From Molanna angustata (taxonomy: Eukaryota > Arthropoda > Insecta > Trichoptera > Molannidae), in the NCBI GenBank assembly GCA_963576475.1, contig OY754964.1, positions 50,251,892 through 50,315,891 on the forward strand: 64,000 bases of DNA, written 5' to 3'. Below the pieces are notes generated by a model that was given only the letters and a program-made list of their open reading frames with translations, made no database searches and was not told the origin of the DNA. Shown here piece after piece: positions 36,541-47,645 of the stretch; within the stretch, counting starts at the first letter, position 1; each line of letters opens with the position of its first letter. Made by a program: the position numbers and the translations under genes.

Positions 36541-36800
36541 GACGAATCCGGGAAAAGAATGGGTCTAACAACCAATATTAGTAAAACCAAATGGATGATA
36601 TTCGGTCGGCTGGATTACACTGCATTAATGATGCATTTGAACGGCCGTAGCGTCGAAATAGTGAAAAAGTCTAAATACCTGGGCAGCATGCTCACACAAA
36701 CCCTTGACCCAGATGTGGAGGTTAAATGCAGAATTGAGGCAGCAAGAGATATGAATGCGAGACGTGGACCTTGAAAGTCAGTGTGATGAACTGACTGGAA
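36541..36800 (+). pseudogene. LINE reverse-transcriptase fragment
   Basis: The frame 36559-36774 reads GLTTNISKTKWMIFGR, the RT motif that follows the catalytic YADD box ('GL.xNxxKTK'), then VKKSKYLGSMLTQTLDPDVE and VKCRIEAARD, which matches the 'FKYLGS.xxxD......I..RI..A' region after the RT palm. The catalytic box itself is not present; the frame ends at 36774. Confidence 0.8.
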
Positions 36801-36990
36801 GTATTTGAAATGTGGCTCATAACCAATACAGAAGTCCTGAGGTGAGCTAGAGCAAAAAGGGAGTTGTTGTCTACCATCAAGGTCCTATGGAGTTCACGAA
36901 CTACTTCCACGCCGGAGGACGCTATAGGACTCTATGGTCCTATTCTACACTGGACCTGCAAATTTAAAAAAAAAACTCTGAGTTCCTGTT
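36801..36990 (+). repeat. Retroelement fragment related to 35.8 kb
   Basis: The phrase CACGCCGGAGGACGCTATAG and the text to GGACCTGCAAATT match the beginning of the GC-rich remnant at 35790 in altered form. It probably is a 3' part of the same LINE family. Confidence 0.5.
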
Positions 36991-37022
36991 TCTTTCATCT
37001 GAGACAATATTAAAGTATCCGT

Positions 37023-37610
37023 TTGACCTTACTCAAAAACGAAGCTAAAACGCTTAAAAATGCATTTGTTGTGTCAAGGCTGATTTACTGTAACGCTATT
37101 TATGTTGGTTTGCCTAAGTATCAGTTTGATAGATTGCAAGTAGTATTCAACGCAGCTGCGAGGTTGATATACATATATGGAGCTGACAAAATGTCAGATA
37201 CCACTTCTTCTTAACGAACTACACTGGTTGCAATGACCAGAACGAGAAGACTATGAAGTATGTCTGATGGTGTTTAAGGTCCTGAATCACTCCCCACGAC
37301 ATCCAAGAACTGTGTCAAAAGAATGTTCCATTAGGAAGACAGCTTACAGTGAAATCATATGAATCACAGAGTACCAACTCTTTAAAAGACTTGGACAGAG
37401 TCAATAAGGCGGCTTACTATGATCGCAGTTTCAGTGTGAACGGGCCTTTAAATGGAATAAATAAAATTGCTCCCTGATATAAGTGGAGCACAGGACATAG
37501 ACACTTTCGGTAGACTACTTAAGATTGCCTTGTTTCGTAGAGCCAACAAATAAACTATAGCGCCCTTGGAGTGATCGTGTGTCACTAAGCGGCGCTTTTT
37601 AAATTATTAT
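37023..37610 (+). pseudogene. CR1/L2-like LINE RT C-terminus
   Basis: The frame from 37023 reads LKNAFVVSRLIYCNAIYVGL, then PKYQFDRLQVVFNAAARLIY, the 'xSRLDYCNxLxxGLPxxxxxxLQxVxNAAARL' block that marks the thumb of CR1, L2 and related LINEs. Beyond 37210 further blocks are visible in shifted frames, including a RRVPxL-like end and a terminal 'FGRLLKIALFRRANK' near 37510. Stops and indels are frequent. Upstream motifs are missing. Confidence 0.8.
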
Positions 37611-38605
37611 TATTAAAATATGGCCTCTTTACAACCATCGAAAATATTTCAAACTTTGAATGAGAATAAGGTCTAATGCTAATAACTGTAAAAAAAATTA
37701 AATGAAAATATATGAAAAGATTTTGGAGTAACAATAATATTTGTAACATTCATCATATTGTACATACGTATGATTTAGCATAGTTCTTTTGTTTGCGTAT
37801 GGCATGTTAAAATGGTCTGAAATCCGAAAGAGGGGTTTTACTTCGTCATCCATATGTAATGGAAAGCTTTACTAGGGATTTTCAATCCTTTCAATAAATG
37901 CTGAGAACGTAAAATAACTTCAATTTGAAAAACACAGCTAAAGCAAAATGCTTGTCACTAACGCCTTACTCTATTTTAAAATGAATTTGTGTATTCAATT
38001 TATTAATTTCAAAATTAAACCACATACTATTATATGTATCATCCATTTATCTTTTTGATGGAGGCAGAGAGAACCGAACACTTAGAAGCAAAAAAAAACA
38101 GGAATCTTAAAAAAAAGACTTCTTTACAAAAAGCTCAATAATTTCTTTGCTAGAATAGGCATGTACGACACTATCTACATCTATTAGGCACACACCATGA
38201 TAGAATGGAGATACAAAAATTTTCATTTTTTAAATACCTACTTAATTTTTTTTTTATAAAGTTTATTTTTGTACTTATTGAATTACTTTGGCCTTTGAAA
38301 ACCCGCATATTTTAATTAATTTTTAAATATTTTTATTACGCTATAACTCATTCAGTACCTACATTGGTATTTTTGCTTTTGTTAAAAGAAGTATGGTTAT
38401 TTGAAACAAACAATTCTCAAATGATAGAGAATTAATTCAAGTAAGAATGCAAGAAACTCACTTTTACATAGTTCCCTTGAGAGAACGTAATTAATGATAC
38501 CTTATAAATACCCTTAATATCTCCATCCCTTAACAGGGCTACAACACAACTTTTGATGGGGCGAATAACAAAATAATAGTCATAAATTTGACTTCATCTG
38601 TGTTT
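37611..38605. other. AT-rich interval without recognised genes
   Basis: No gene or repeat recognised. TCATCTGTGTTT at 38594-38605 is repeated exactly at 38836-38847, on the far side of the long hairpin. Confidence 0.55.
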
Positions 38606-38646
38606 AGTTTAAATACTCGGCGGATATTTTGTGGTTGTTCATACTA

Positions 38647-38836
38647 ACCGTTTTGGCATGTGAATTTTGCCCTAAACCACTATATATTGAGTCACTATGC
38701 GACATGTTTCGGCAGCGCTGTCCTGCCTTCGACCGGCTAGTTGAGACCGGTCGATGGCAGGACAGCACTGCCGATACATGTCGCATAGTGACTCAATATA
38801 TAGTGGTTTAGGGCAAAATTCACATGCCAAAACGGT
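38647..38836. repeat. Long near-perfect hairpin, 90-bp arms, 10-bp loop
   Basis: Arms 38647-38736 and 38747-38836 are complementary at 87 of 90 positions; the loop is CTAGTTGAGA. The three mismatches all fall in the loop-proximal 30 bp (two T-T and one C-A on the plus strand; the last would be G-U if transcribed from the minus strand). The sequence is not simple: it includes CTAAACCACTATATATTGAG and GTCACTATGCGACATG. It could be a foldback MITE, a hairpin RNA locus or a recent inverted duplication. The two 60-codon open frames across it are consequences of the symmetry. No further copy is seen in the window. Confidence 0.95.
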
Positions 38837-39660
38837 CATCTGTGTTTCTTTATATATATATAATACCTATTGTGAAAAAATAACACATAGTTGAACTTAC
38901 ATAATTATCAGAAAACAACTTGAGCCCGTGACGTAGGTGGACATATCGAAAATTAGTGTCTTTTTGCTTGGTTGGTACACGTAAAAAACAACCCCCTCCA
39001 CCGCGAAAAGGTTCAAGAAGTTCAGCGGCATCTCTAGCTAATATTATTTGATTATTCATGTGTAATTTAATGATAAAAATAGTGTTGCTAGACCTTCTAA
39101 AATAAGGTATGACGACATTGTCTAGTTGGCTGAAAGATGCAGATGGGAAGAGATTAAAACACATGGAACGAATAGAATGATCCAGTAGTGATGAGAAAAG
39201 AAGAGTAAGGAAGAAGGTTGATTTTCCAGACATTAAGAAGATTATTTTATCTAACAAAGATAACTCTAGCATTAGACTTAGTTTTTTCTTTAAAAGATTT
39301 GGATTAACACAGCGTTATCGAAATCATTAACTTCAAAAATATTTATTAAATATATTTATACTACAAAATATGCACATTTTCATAATATTTGAACGTGTTT
39401 TATAATAATACTAGTTGCATGTAACACATGAGATCCAACTGTCGATAGCGATAGTATGTATAGTTGATGAATAAGAATCAAACTATAAACCCATAAATCC
39501 AATTAATGAAAATTTTAACACATATTGGTATGTATATCAAGATAGGACAGTATGGAAGTCAGTCCTCTTTTCCTACCCACAATATGAAAACAGCATGATA
39601 GTTCTGTGTGTATGTTATGTTTGGAGATTAAGTATCAAACTATTAAGTCTAGTTACAAAT
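38837..39660. other. Interval with an unassigned open frame
   Basis: A 140-codon minus-strand frame (39272-38850) exists; the plus strand over the same bases reads TTLSSWLKDADGKRLKHMER and KKVDFPDIKKIILSNKD with in-frame stops, which looks somewhat more protein-like. I recognise neither. If coding, it is broken on the plus strand. Confidence 0.35.
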
Positions 39661-40450
39661 TGTGTAAATTGTATTAAGTCTTCTTAGATATTGTGTGTAG
39701 GATATTGCCATACAAATTGTATGAAGCGATGTCGTCACTAAATTGAATTTTTATAAAAATTGTTAAAAAAAATAGAGATGTACTTCTACAATATTAATAT
39801 TTTTTATAGAAAATTGAATTATCTAGTTGGAGTGTTTCGGCTTTTTTCGATATTTAAAAAAAAATTGGAAATATAGGCAGTTAAACTCATAAATTTTTCA
39901 TAAAAAAAATATTTTTCTAAATAAAAACTTTTGAGAAACCCTGGATTTATTTTGAAAACAAAAATTTGAGATTTTGTTTTTGTCGATATTTATACTAATT
40001 TTCAGCATTCTAGCTATTATGGTTTCTGAGATATATGGAAAAATAGACCGAAAATTCAAAAGTTGATAACCCCTGACTGAAACAAAAATTCACAATTCTG
40101 AGTACAAAAGTTTTGTAGGCATATAACTACATATTTATATATTCTGAAATTTAAGGCTTTGTGAATCCAGCGGATCAAAAGTTATAAGGGGGGGACAGAC
40201 AGACACACAAACAAACACACAGACACAAAACTCACATAAAATGTTCTACTCCGAATTCTGAGTAAATCCATGCAGGGAACATATATGCTGCGAAGCCTCT
40301 AAGTTGGTGTTTTTAGCATGCAAAAAGTCCACTACGCCATACAAAATGTTCCTAGTATTCCTTATACGCGGTTCTTGGCTTAATACTTTGTCGATATGTG
40401 AAGAGAGTAAATTCTCTTGATCAAATCGACAGTAGGATAAGTATAAAATA
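39661..40450. repeat. Family E, longer copy
   Basis: The part 40190-40450 matches 54740-54985: ATGTTCTACTCCGAATTCTG, ATGCTGCGAA, TTGGT..TTTT, CCATACAAA, and TGTCGATATG..GAATCGACAG-type ending (TCAAATCGACAGTAGGAT versus ACAAATCGACAGTTGGAT). Upstream, GCCATACAAATTGTATGAAG and CGATGTCGTCACTAA (39709-39742) recur inverted at 47605-47640. The unit is not a gene; open frames are short. Confidence 0.6.
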
Positions 40451-40559
40451 TAGTGCTAAATTTAGTCTATCTACCATTAATTTACTATTTTTTATGTAAC
40501 AAAACTCCATATGACTTTTTTTGTACCTATTTATAAATGAATTTACTGTTTTATTTTTA

Positions 40560-40925
40560 ATGATTAATTAATTTATTTACTTTCTTATTTATTTTTTGAT
40601 TTATTTGTTTGTTTATTTATCTTGATTTATGTCTTTATCGATTTATTTATTTATTTAGGTTTTAATTTATTGATAATTTATTTATATATTTATTTATTTA
40701 TCATTTATTCATTTATTTATTTATTTATTTATTTGTTTGTTTGTTTGTTTGTTTGTTTGTTTGTTTGTTTATTTATTTATTTATCTATTATTTACTGACC
40801 TATTTATTTATTTGTTTATTTATTTATTTATTTGTTTTTTTATTTATTTATTTTATTTATTATTTATTTATTTATTTATTTAGGTATTATTTTTTTTATT
40901 TATTTATTCATTTATTTATTTATTC
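40560..40925 (+). repeat. (TTTA)n / (TTTG)n microsatellite
   Basis: About 360 bp of TTTA units with an inner run of TTTG (40733-40768) and small interruptions. The Phe/Ile/Tyr/Leu-rich open frame at 40741 is an artefact of the repeat. Confidence 0.95.
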
Positions 40926-41909
40926 AATTATTGATAACAATTTTCAAATGATAATGAGACACTAATAAAAGTAAGGTATTTTCCAAAATATTTTCATCAT
41001 CATACGTAGGTAAGCTAAAAATAATGTTTTGAAATATTATGTAGTTATAACAGTGGAGTGAGTTTGAATTCTAAAAATGAAGAAGACAAAACATGATACC
41101 AACAGATATTTAACATTTAATAAATAGCAAGATTTTTCAAAAACTAATCGTTCGAATCCATTTAAAACGTCAGCGTTATCAATCAATGGCAAAAGTAGAT
41201 CTTAATTAGCCCACCCCAATCAGAAGTTGCCACATTTTTTTCAAGGCTCATCATGTCAATCGTCCTAAATTGAATAAACTAAAAAAAACCTCAATCGTCC
41301 CTGCCTAACCTTTTTCATTTCCATTACAGAAATTTAATTGTTTTGTTTAAAATCCCAGCAGGGTTGGGAACAATCGGTTTAACAGCCTGGAAAGACGGCG
41401 AACTAAAGGAGCTGTGTAGGAATGGATTATGTTCGAGAGGAAAAAGAAATTTCAAGATCTTTCTCGAGCAGAAAAAAATATAACCGTTGTCATCTTAGAT
41501 AAATCTTTTGCGTTGTCGTTTAATTACAATGTCAAATGCAAATTTTCCGTTGATGTTCTTACCTATTCAAATTCCTATTTAATACTCTCGAGACAATTAG
41601 TGAGATCTCATTCAAATAAACGCACATTTCAGAAATATTATTTATAATCAAATTTCACGAATCCAGTGTTAGTCTATGCAATTGTCTTTTAATATGGTTT
41701 GCGAATACGATTTGATGGTGTATTTCTATAACTTAAACTGTTTTACAGAAATCAATAATCTATAATACCAATAATACCGAAAAAAATTAATGCAATTTAT
41801 CCTAAAAATAAGAAAATAACATACTATGAATAACTTTTTAGGGGAATAATTTTACTTTTCCGTTTGCCAAATACTGAACTCGGATAGTATTTTTTTTTTA
41901 TTTAAATAT
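40926..41909. other. Interval without genes; SINE-1 scrap at 41.2 kb
   Basis: At 41212-41285 CCCCAATCAGAAGTTGCCAC and the following AAGGCTCATCATGTCAATCG resemble the body of SINE-1 in the same orientation as at 11.6 kb. The remainder shows no recognised feature; the 72-codon open frame at 41429 has no motif. Confidence 0.4.
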
Positions 41910-42155
41910 ATACCATCACGGCATATTCCACAATGTGGGGTAACCAGCGATAGGTGTGCGGGTGTGAATTATCTCATAAAATAAATTAATTACGGTACAT
42001 GCGTGTATGCCCACACACTAGTCTCGTCTCACCTAAAAAGGTAACATGCAAAATGGGTGGTGATCCTCATTGCTGAACTTGGTGAGATGTTACATAATTT
42101 CCATGTTGTAATTTCGATTACCCGTCTCTTACGGGACTTTGTACTGAGACATTTT
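41910..42155 (-). repeat. Family G copy
   Basis: ATACCATCACGGCATATTCC and ACAATGTGGGGTAACCAGCG open the copy, followed by AGGTGTGCGGGTGTGAAT, CCTAAAAAGGTAACATGC, GGTGGTGATCCTCATTGCTG and GTTGTAATTTCGATTACC. It is about 245 bp and parallels the copy at 63010-63240. Confidence 0.8.
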
Positions 42156-42945
42156 TTTTTAAACCAGTTTATTTTTTTTACTTTATTTTTTCGTAGATCG
42201 TAAAGGATTTTTTTTATTCTGGTGATAGTAACTTAGAAAGATTAAAATCCATCATTGAAATTTATAAACAAACAGTGCTACATGAAACTTTTATTTATAT
42301 TTTCGTAATTACCTACTTTATGCAGTTTCTTTTGTTAAAAAAGTACCTACTTACTGATAAATTAAAACAAGGTATAATTTATAGATAACAATAAATAAAT
42401 ATACATTTTTTAAATACTAAAAATGTATATATTTAATAAGTGTTTGATAAAATTAAACAAACAGAGGATTTTATTAATGAAAAATTATAAATGTCTATTC
42501 TAAATAAACACAAAACATAATTAAATGAAATAAAACACAATACTTTCAGTATACTTTGTATCCTCCTGAGGAAGGGAACTTTGTTCTCGTAACATGTAGA
42601 GGAATTTTTATTCAATTTTATAACAGTTATAATTGTAGTGGTAATTCAATTGAATAAACATATTATCTAATTATCTTTAACATATTATCTAATTTTAAAT
42701 TCTTCTAATCGGTTCACTTTTAGTTTGATATTAATAATTTCTACCATTTATTCCTCTTACCTGAAAAGGGCCTTTTTCAAGTGATATAATTTTAAATGTA
42801 TAAAAAACACCTTATGTTAAAATAATTGGATAAAACAATACGATACATAGTCCTTTTTAGAGGAATGAAAAAGCCTTAGAATTATTTATCTCATTTGATA
42901 TTTCTGGAATTTTACAAAAATACAAAACTATATTTTGATTTTTTT
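42156..42945. other. AT-rich interval; flanking direct repeat
   Basis: No gene. The 17-bp phrase TTTAACATATTATCTAA occurs at 42676-42692 and again at 42944-42960, and a shorter ACATATTATCTAATTATC copy just before the first. The 251 bp between could be a small retroposed copy with a target duplication; the inserted sequence matches nothing else here. Confidence 0.45.
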
Positions 42946-42960
42946 TAACATATTATCTAA

Positions 42961-43375
42961 GAACTAGGAACTCAAGACACCTACAGGGCTTACGACCTGT
43001 CATCGGCTGGTTTACGAGATCATCTTATACACTTGCGCAACGTTTACCAATTATGCCTTCTTATTGATTTTCCTTATCAATGCAATTTTGAAAGTTTTAT
43101 ATATTTTAAGAATGAGCAACTAATAGTTTGAAATGAGTTGAAAAATACCATAGCCATCTATAGAGTAGCGAAGAAACCTTTTAGTAACACCATATATTGA
43201 GAAATTGTTTTTTTTTTTGTAAACAATGAGTCATTGTGTAAGGACTCATTTGTTGAAAACTTACAAACTTACGTTGTAAATTGTTGCGAATAATGTTTAA
43301 ATAGTAGAAAAAGAAATTTAGATCAGTAAAAAAATCCAATGTTTGCGTATATGCAAATTAAAAAAATCGTTTTCA
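42961..43375 (+). repeat. Family C copy with an inverted end
   Basis: GAACTAGGAACTCAAGACAC, CTACAGGGCTTACGACCTGT, TTGCGCAACGTTTACC, TATCAATGCAATTTTGAAAG and GCCATCTATAGAGTAGCGAA are in normal order. At 43334-43372, however, AATCCAATGTTTGCGTATAT and GCAAATTAAAAAAATCG are the unit start in reverse orientation, unlike every other copy. Confidence 0.75.
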
Positions 43376-44040
43376 AACCTATTTTACTTCTTTTATTTAT
43401 ATATGTTTATATATATAAAATATTCATCAAGAATTAAGATTTCTAGGCTTTAAGATGAAAGAAAGATTAGTGTGGGTATTTAGAGCAAATTATATCTTAT
43501 ATTTGCCATTGTTCAAGTATTCAAGTGGAATTTGTTGAATTATTTCGAAATTAACATGACACTTTCCACCGCGTAATTATCAAGCAACCGCAGAGTGTTT
43601 ATTTGTATTTACCAAAAACATACCTATCAAAATTCTCAGAAATAAATTATTACGGGAGAGAAAGTTACATACAGGAACGAATGTGGGTTACTTAATAAAT
43701 TAAATAAAAATTGGCGGAACACAAATAACCCCATTGTAAATTTAATATCTTTCAATAGTGCTTGTGAATTAATTATCTTTGATTTCGAAATTCGTTGGCG
43801 TTTCATCTGAAATCAATGTATAACTATTTGTGTTTTATTTTTGAAAAGCAATAATGAAACAATCACTCGAAATCTTTCCGTCGTTAATTTGTTTCGTCTA
43901 TTTATATTTACACAAACATATCTAATATCATTAAAATATTTTTGTCTTCTTCACAGATTTTTTCCTATTTCCAATTCAACGTTATTAGGGGAGAATTATA
44001 ATCAATCTACTGCGACTCCCTCTAATCTGAGTGTTCATCA
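43376..44040. other. AT-rich interval without recognised genes
   Basis: No gene or repeat recognised. Confidence 0.5.
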
Positions 44041-44290
44041 TCAGCTCCACATCCCAAGGTGAGACCTGGCTTCCAAAAGAAGTCTTCGCCATTCCGATCT
44101 GTCAGCGGCTCCTTGTCTCCAATTTACCACGCCCAAAGAGTCCAGGTCCCCCTGGACGCAGTCCATCCATCTCAACTTGGGTCTCCCCCTACACCTCACA
44201 CCCTCTGGTCTATGGTGAAGGACTCTTCTGGCGGGCAGATGCTCACTCATCTTCATATACATACTCACTTCAATAATGGTTGATTTTTGA
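44041..44290 (-). pseudogene. LINE C-terminal fragment
   Basis: Minus-strand frame: RVLHHRPEGVRCRGRPKLRW, MDCVQGDLDSLGVVNWRQGA, and ADRSEWRRLLLEARSHLGMW. The 'GRPxLRWxDxVxxDLxxLGVxNWRxxAxDRxxWRxxLxEA' pattern is the standard last block of many arthropod LINE ORFs. The frame is open over the last 80 codons; the RT is absent. Confidence 0.88.
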
Positions 44291-45098
44291 ATGAAGGAAA
44301 ACGACTTACCCCAGATTAGTAATTTTACCAAATTATATACAAATATTTGAGCATTCAGTTCTTGTTGAAAAATATTGTTTTCCATGTCTCCTTCCTTGTA
44401 TTTCCCCTCACCAATGTGTTTAGAATATGTTGCATTTGAAAATTATAAATTCAAATGCAACATATTTTGTGTGTAAAAATAACAAACTAGATATAAGAAT
44501 ACACTACGGCTCATTTTAACAAGGTCGAATGAGCTATCAAAGCTGACATTAAACTCAAAAATTTTCAACATGAATAGTAATAATTTACATAAATGCGAAT
44601 ACATACATAAATTATAATAAATTATAGTGACACGTGAAAGCGAGTTGCTTTATAAATTGAATAGAACTAGGTTTCAGGAAAAATGTAATCAACACCTTTA
44701 TCATCAGGGGCTAGGAATGAGTTTATTATACATTCGCATTTGATCACATTTTTCTGTTAAAAATATTTTCTAAACATATTATTATACCTTTTATCTCTAA
44801 AACCGCTTATTATTTTAAGTGTAAAAAATTTTCACGTTTAATGTCAAATTTGACAGATCATCTACAATTACAATGACAAGTGACAAGTGTGTAATTCAGC
44901 ACGAGTTTAAAGATCACCCCGTGTGGAGCTCTGTTTCGACCAGTACACAGGAAAAACATACATTGTAAACCAGCAAAAAAGAGAGCATCATCGGTGAGAT
45001 CGTTTTTTATTCAGTCCAACAAAATACCCATTAAAAACATTAATACCCATCACCTGATGTTTTCTACAGTTCTCTTAGCCCACACCAAAAATGACATT
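44291..45098. other. Interval without genes; one short hairpin
   Basis: At 44424-44466 AATATGTTGCATTTGAA and its exact reverse complement flank a 9-base loop. Nothing else is recognised. Confidence 0.6.
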
Positions 45099-46007
45099 AA
45101 GGCCCGAATTATAGATTCGTTCTCCAGCTTGAGACTGGTCTTGAGAACACGTTCTCAACCAAAATGGTATTAAAGAAACAAACGTCACTGAGCTTGATCT
45201 CAAGACCGGTCTCGAAATGTATAGAAGAGTTGAAATTGCTTCGAGACAGCTATCCCGCTGTCTTGAGAACGGTCTCAATGAGAGAGAAGGAGAGAACGCT
45301 TTACACAAAAAAGAGACGCATATAGACACGGACGAATTTCGCATTAATTACTATTTTGACGTTTACATTGTTAGCGATACTAAAATGGATCGAGAATCTT
45401 ATTTAGAACTTTATTATTCTATGTTTAGAACCTTCCGGGGGTAATTTACATACAATCATTCAACAACTAACCATGCGAATTAAATTTTGTAAGATTTCAT
45501 AAAATTTTCGGTACATCCAGTAAATATCATGTTGTTATTCTGTGCATGTTGTATCATATTTTGAAATGGCTGCTTTTCCTGGATTTATTGACTGTATGTA
45601 CACACATTCCCGTAATATGCTATATGGCAGATAAAAGAAGAAGTATTTATTTTCCTCTTCCGAATAAAATGGTCGACATTTTCACTATTTAATTAAGTAT
45701 CATGATATTATGACGTATAAATTTCTCTGCACTCTCGAAGATTACCAAGAAACGAATTGTCAAAATATCTATAAATAGCTACTCCAACTCATTGCTACCA
45801 ACATAGCAGAGCTGAAATTATTGCCATTCGCGAGAAAAAGTACTTATTTATAGAGCTGCATTCACATTTTTTTTGAGTACGCTTTCTCGAACGAGATGGC
45901 GTACGTATTTTACTTTTAATACGGATTTTCGAGCATGATCTCAAGATGGTCTTGAGATGACACATTTGGAGAACGGTCTTGAGAATTATTCTATAATTTG
46001 GGCCTAA
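45099..46007 (+). mobile_element. PIF/Harbinger-type DNA transposon remnant, 903 bp
   Basis: The element runs from 45102 (GGCCCGAATTATAGA) to 46004; its end reads CTATAATTTGGGCC, giving terminal inverted repeats with few mismatches. A TAA duplication flanks it (45099-45101, 46005-46007), the three-base TWA target typical of PIF/Harbinger. Subterminal parts repeat phrases like CTTGAGAACGGTCTC and CTCAAGACCGGTCTCG in both orientations. Inside, at 45565-45605, the codons read AAFPGFIDCMYTH, resembling the 'FPGxIGCIDGTHI' block of Harbinger transposase, where the first catalytic Asp lies (here ID is kept). The surroundings have stops, and the other catalytic blocks were not found. It is a decayed deletion derivative that could only be moved in trans. 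Confidence 0.8.
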
Positions 46008-47399
46008 GTGATGGTCAAAATATGCACCTTTGTATATGTTTGTACTTTATCTACTTTATATATTATGTTTATGGTTTGTATATTTATCAAATTATTATTA
46101 ACTCTCAGAATTATTCATAGGGCGCTTAAAGCATATGTGTTTAAAAAGGGTATTTATTTTATTAAAGACACTTGTTACTCAGGTTTTGAGCATCTCTTAC
46201 TGATTTAATTGACAGTTAAGCTATTTTTTAAAGATTAATTACTGAAAAGACATGTTATACAATATAAAAAATACACATGAATGTTTTTTTTTGTTTTTAC
46301 GTACATAGATACCCGTAACTGTTTTATTTTATCAAGTTATGAAGACTTTAAGGGCTGGTTGTAAAATAGTTTTCTCGTTAACTCAAGTATACGAAATGCA
46401 TACGGTATGCAATCTACTTTACGACAAAAGTTTTTTTTTTCCAAAACGCCCGTAAAGAGTATGTAAGTAAACTCGTGGCAATCTGACCCTGAGTTATGTC
46501 TCATTGCCATCTTCTGTACCTTTTACGATCGCAAATTCATCCAGGACTGGTGGAATTTCATTTTCACTCCTCTTGTCTTTCTGGATAGTTTGTGAGACCC
46601 CTCACCCCCCCCTCTCCATCTCGTCTCTGACAACTTCCAGGAGGGGTCCAAGACAAAGATTTGGGACGGGAAGAAACACATAAGATGAATATCATCTTAG
46701 GATCACCCCTCTGGATAGAGACGCCCCTTTGTGAATTTCTGCTCTTACACGAGGGATCAGTAATCGTTATCATAAATTTGAATGCTTTTTGTAGTTTTCT
46801 TGCTTCTTTTGAGATTACCGAAACTTTTGACTTCCGATCAAAATTATTAACATAAATTATTCGGACTTCATTATAATAATATTTCTCGAGGAAGTTCCCG
46901 TCTCTCGGAATATTTCCGCTTGATATTTTCCAACATTACAATACACTTACACGTTCCATATTGATCCCGGTATATTTTATTCGCAAAGAAAATTTCTCAG
47001 CCATAAATAAGATATTAAAATGAACTGATCCATGCAATATTTTGGGTCTTGGGGATATTCAAAAAAATATATCTGCATTGAAAAAACTTAAATTATTTGT
47101 ATATTTATATTATTTTTTTTCTTAAAATCCGATCCGATAAATCCGATTTCAATACAGATTTCATTCGGTCTATTTTTTTTCTTAACTTGTGTAACATACA
47201 GATATTTAGTACCTATAATTAAATCGAGGTTTTTGAACTGAAATTCCATAAGAAACATAATATTCAATTTGTCGATTTGTTCATGAGAATTTATTTTCTT
47301 AACAGATCGACAAAGTTTCAAGCCATTATCCGCGAGATTTTTTATGGTCAGGTCTCTATTTTTCATGGTTTTTCAAAATATGAAGTCAAAAAAATACCA
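46008..47399. other. Interval without recognised genes
   Basis: The GC-richer part 46540-46770 contains a run of C and no coding signal. A 92-codon minus-strand frame at 47366-47088 (start MKNRDLTIKNLADNGLK) is Lys/Asn/Ile-rich; with this base composition I treat it as chance. Confidence 0.45.
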
Positions 47400-47645
47400 A
47401 ATTAGAGACTATGCAGACTATGTTAAATGTAAACGAAACATGTAGAACGCTAAAAAAATATTATAAATATAGACATATAAAATATCTCAAATTAATTTTT
47501 ATGAAAGGTTACTAAAACTTTCTTTATTATGAAAAACATTTTGAAGGGAACCTAATGTGTTTTTGTAAATATTGAAAAACCTCGAAATATCCCGAATTTA
47601 CTGACGACATCATTTCATACAATTTGTATGGCATATCTACTGAGA
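47400..47645. repeat. Fragment related to family E, inverted
   Basis: GACGACATCATTTCATACAA and TTTGTATGGCATATC (47605-47640) correspond in reverse to 39709-39742. The preceding 200 bp are A-rich and only loosely similar. Confidence 0.45.

Noticed and set aside
38604..38811. Two 60-codon open frames on opposite strands
   Set aside because: They are mirror images produced by the hairpin symmetry.
40741..40965. Phe/Leu/Ile/Tyr-rich open frame resembling a membrane protein
   Set aside because: It is the TTTA/TTTG microsatellite read as codons.
47088..47366. 92-codon Lys/Asn/Ile-rich minus-strand frame starting MKNRDLTIK
   Set aside because: Codon composition is what AT-rich DNA gives by chance; nothing recognised.
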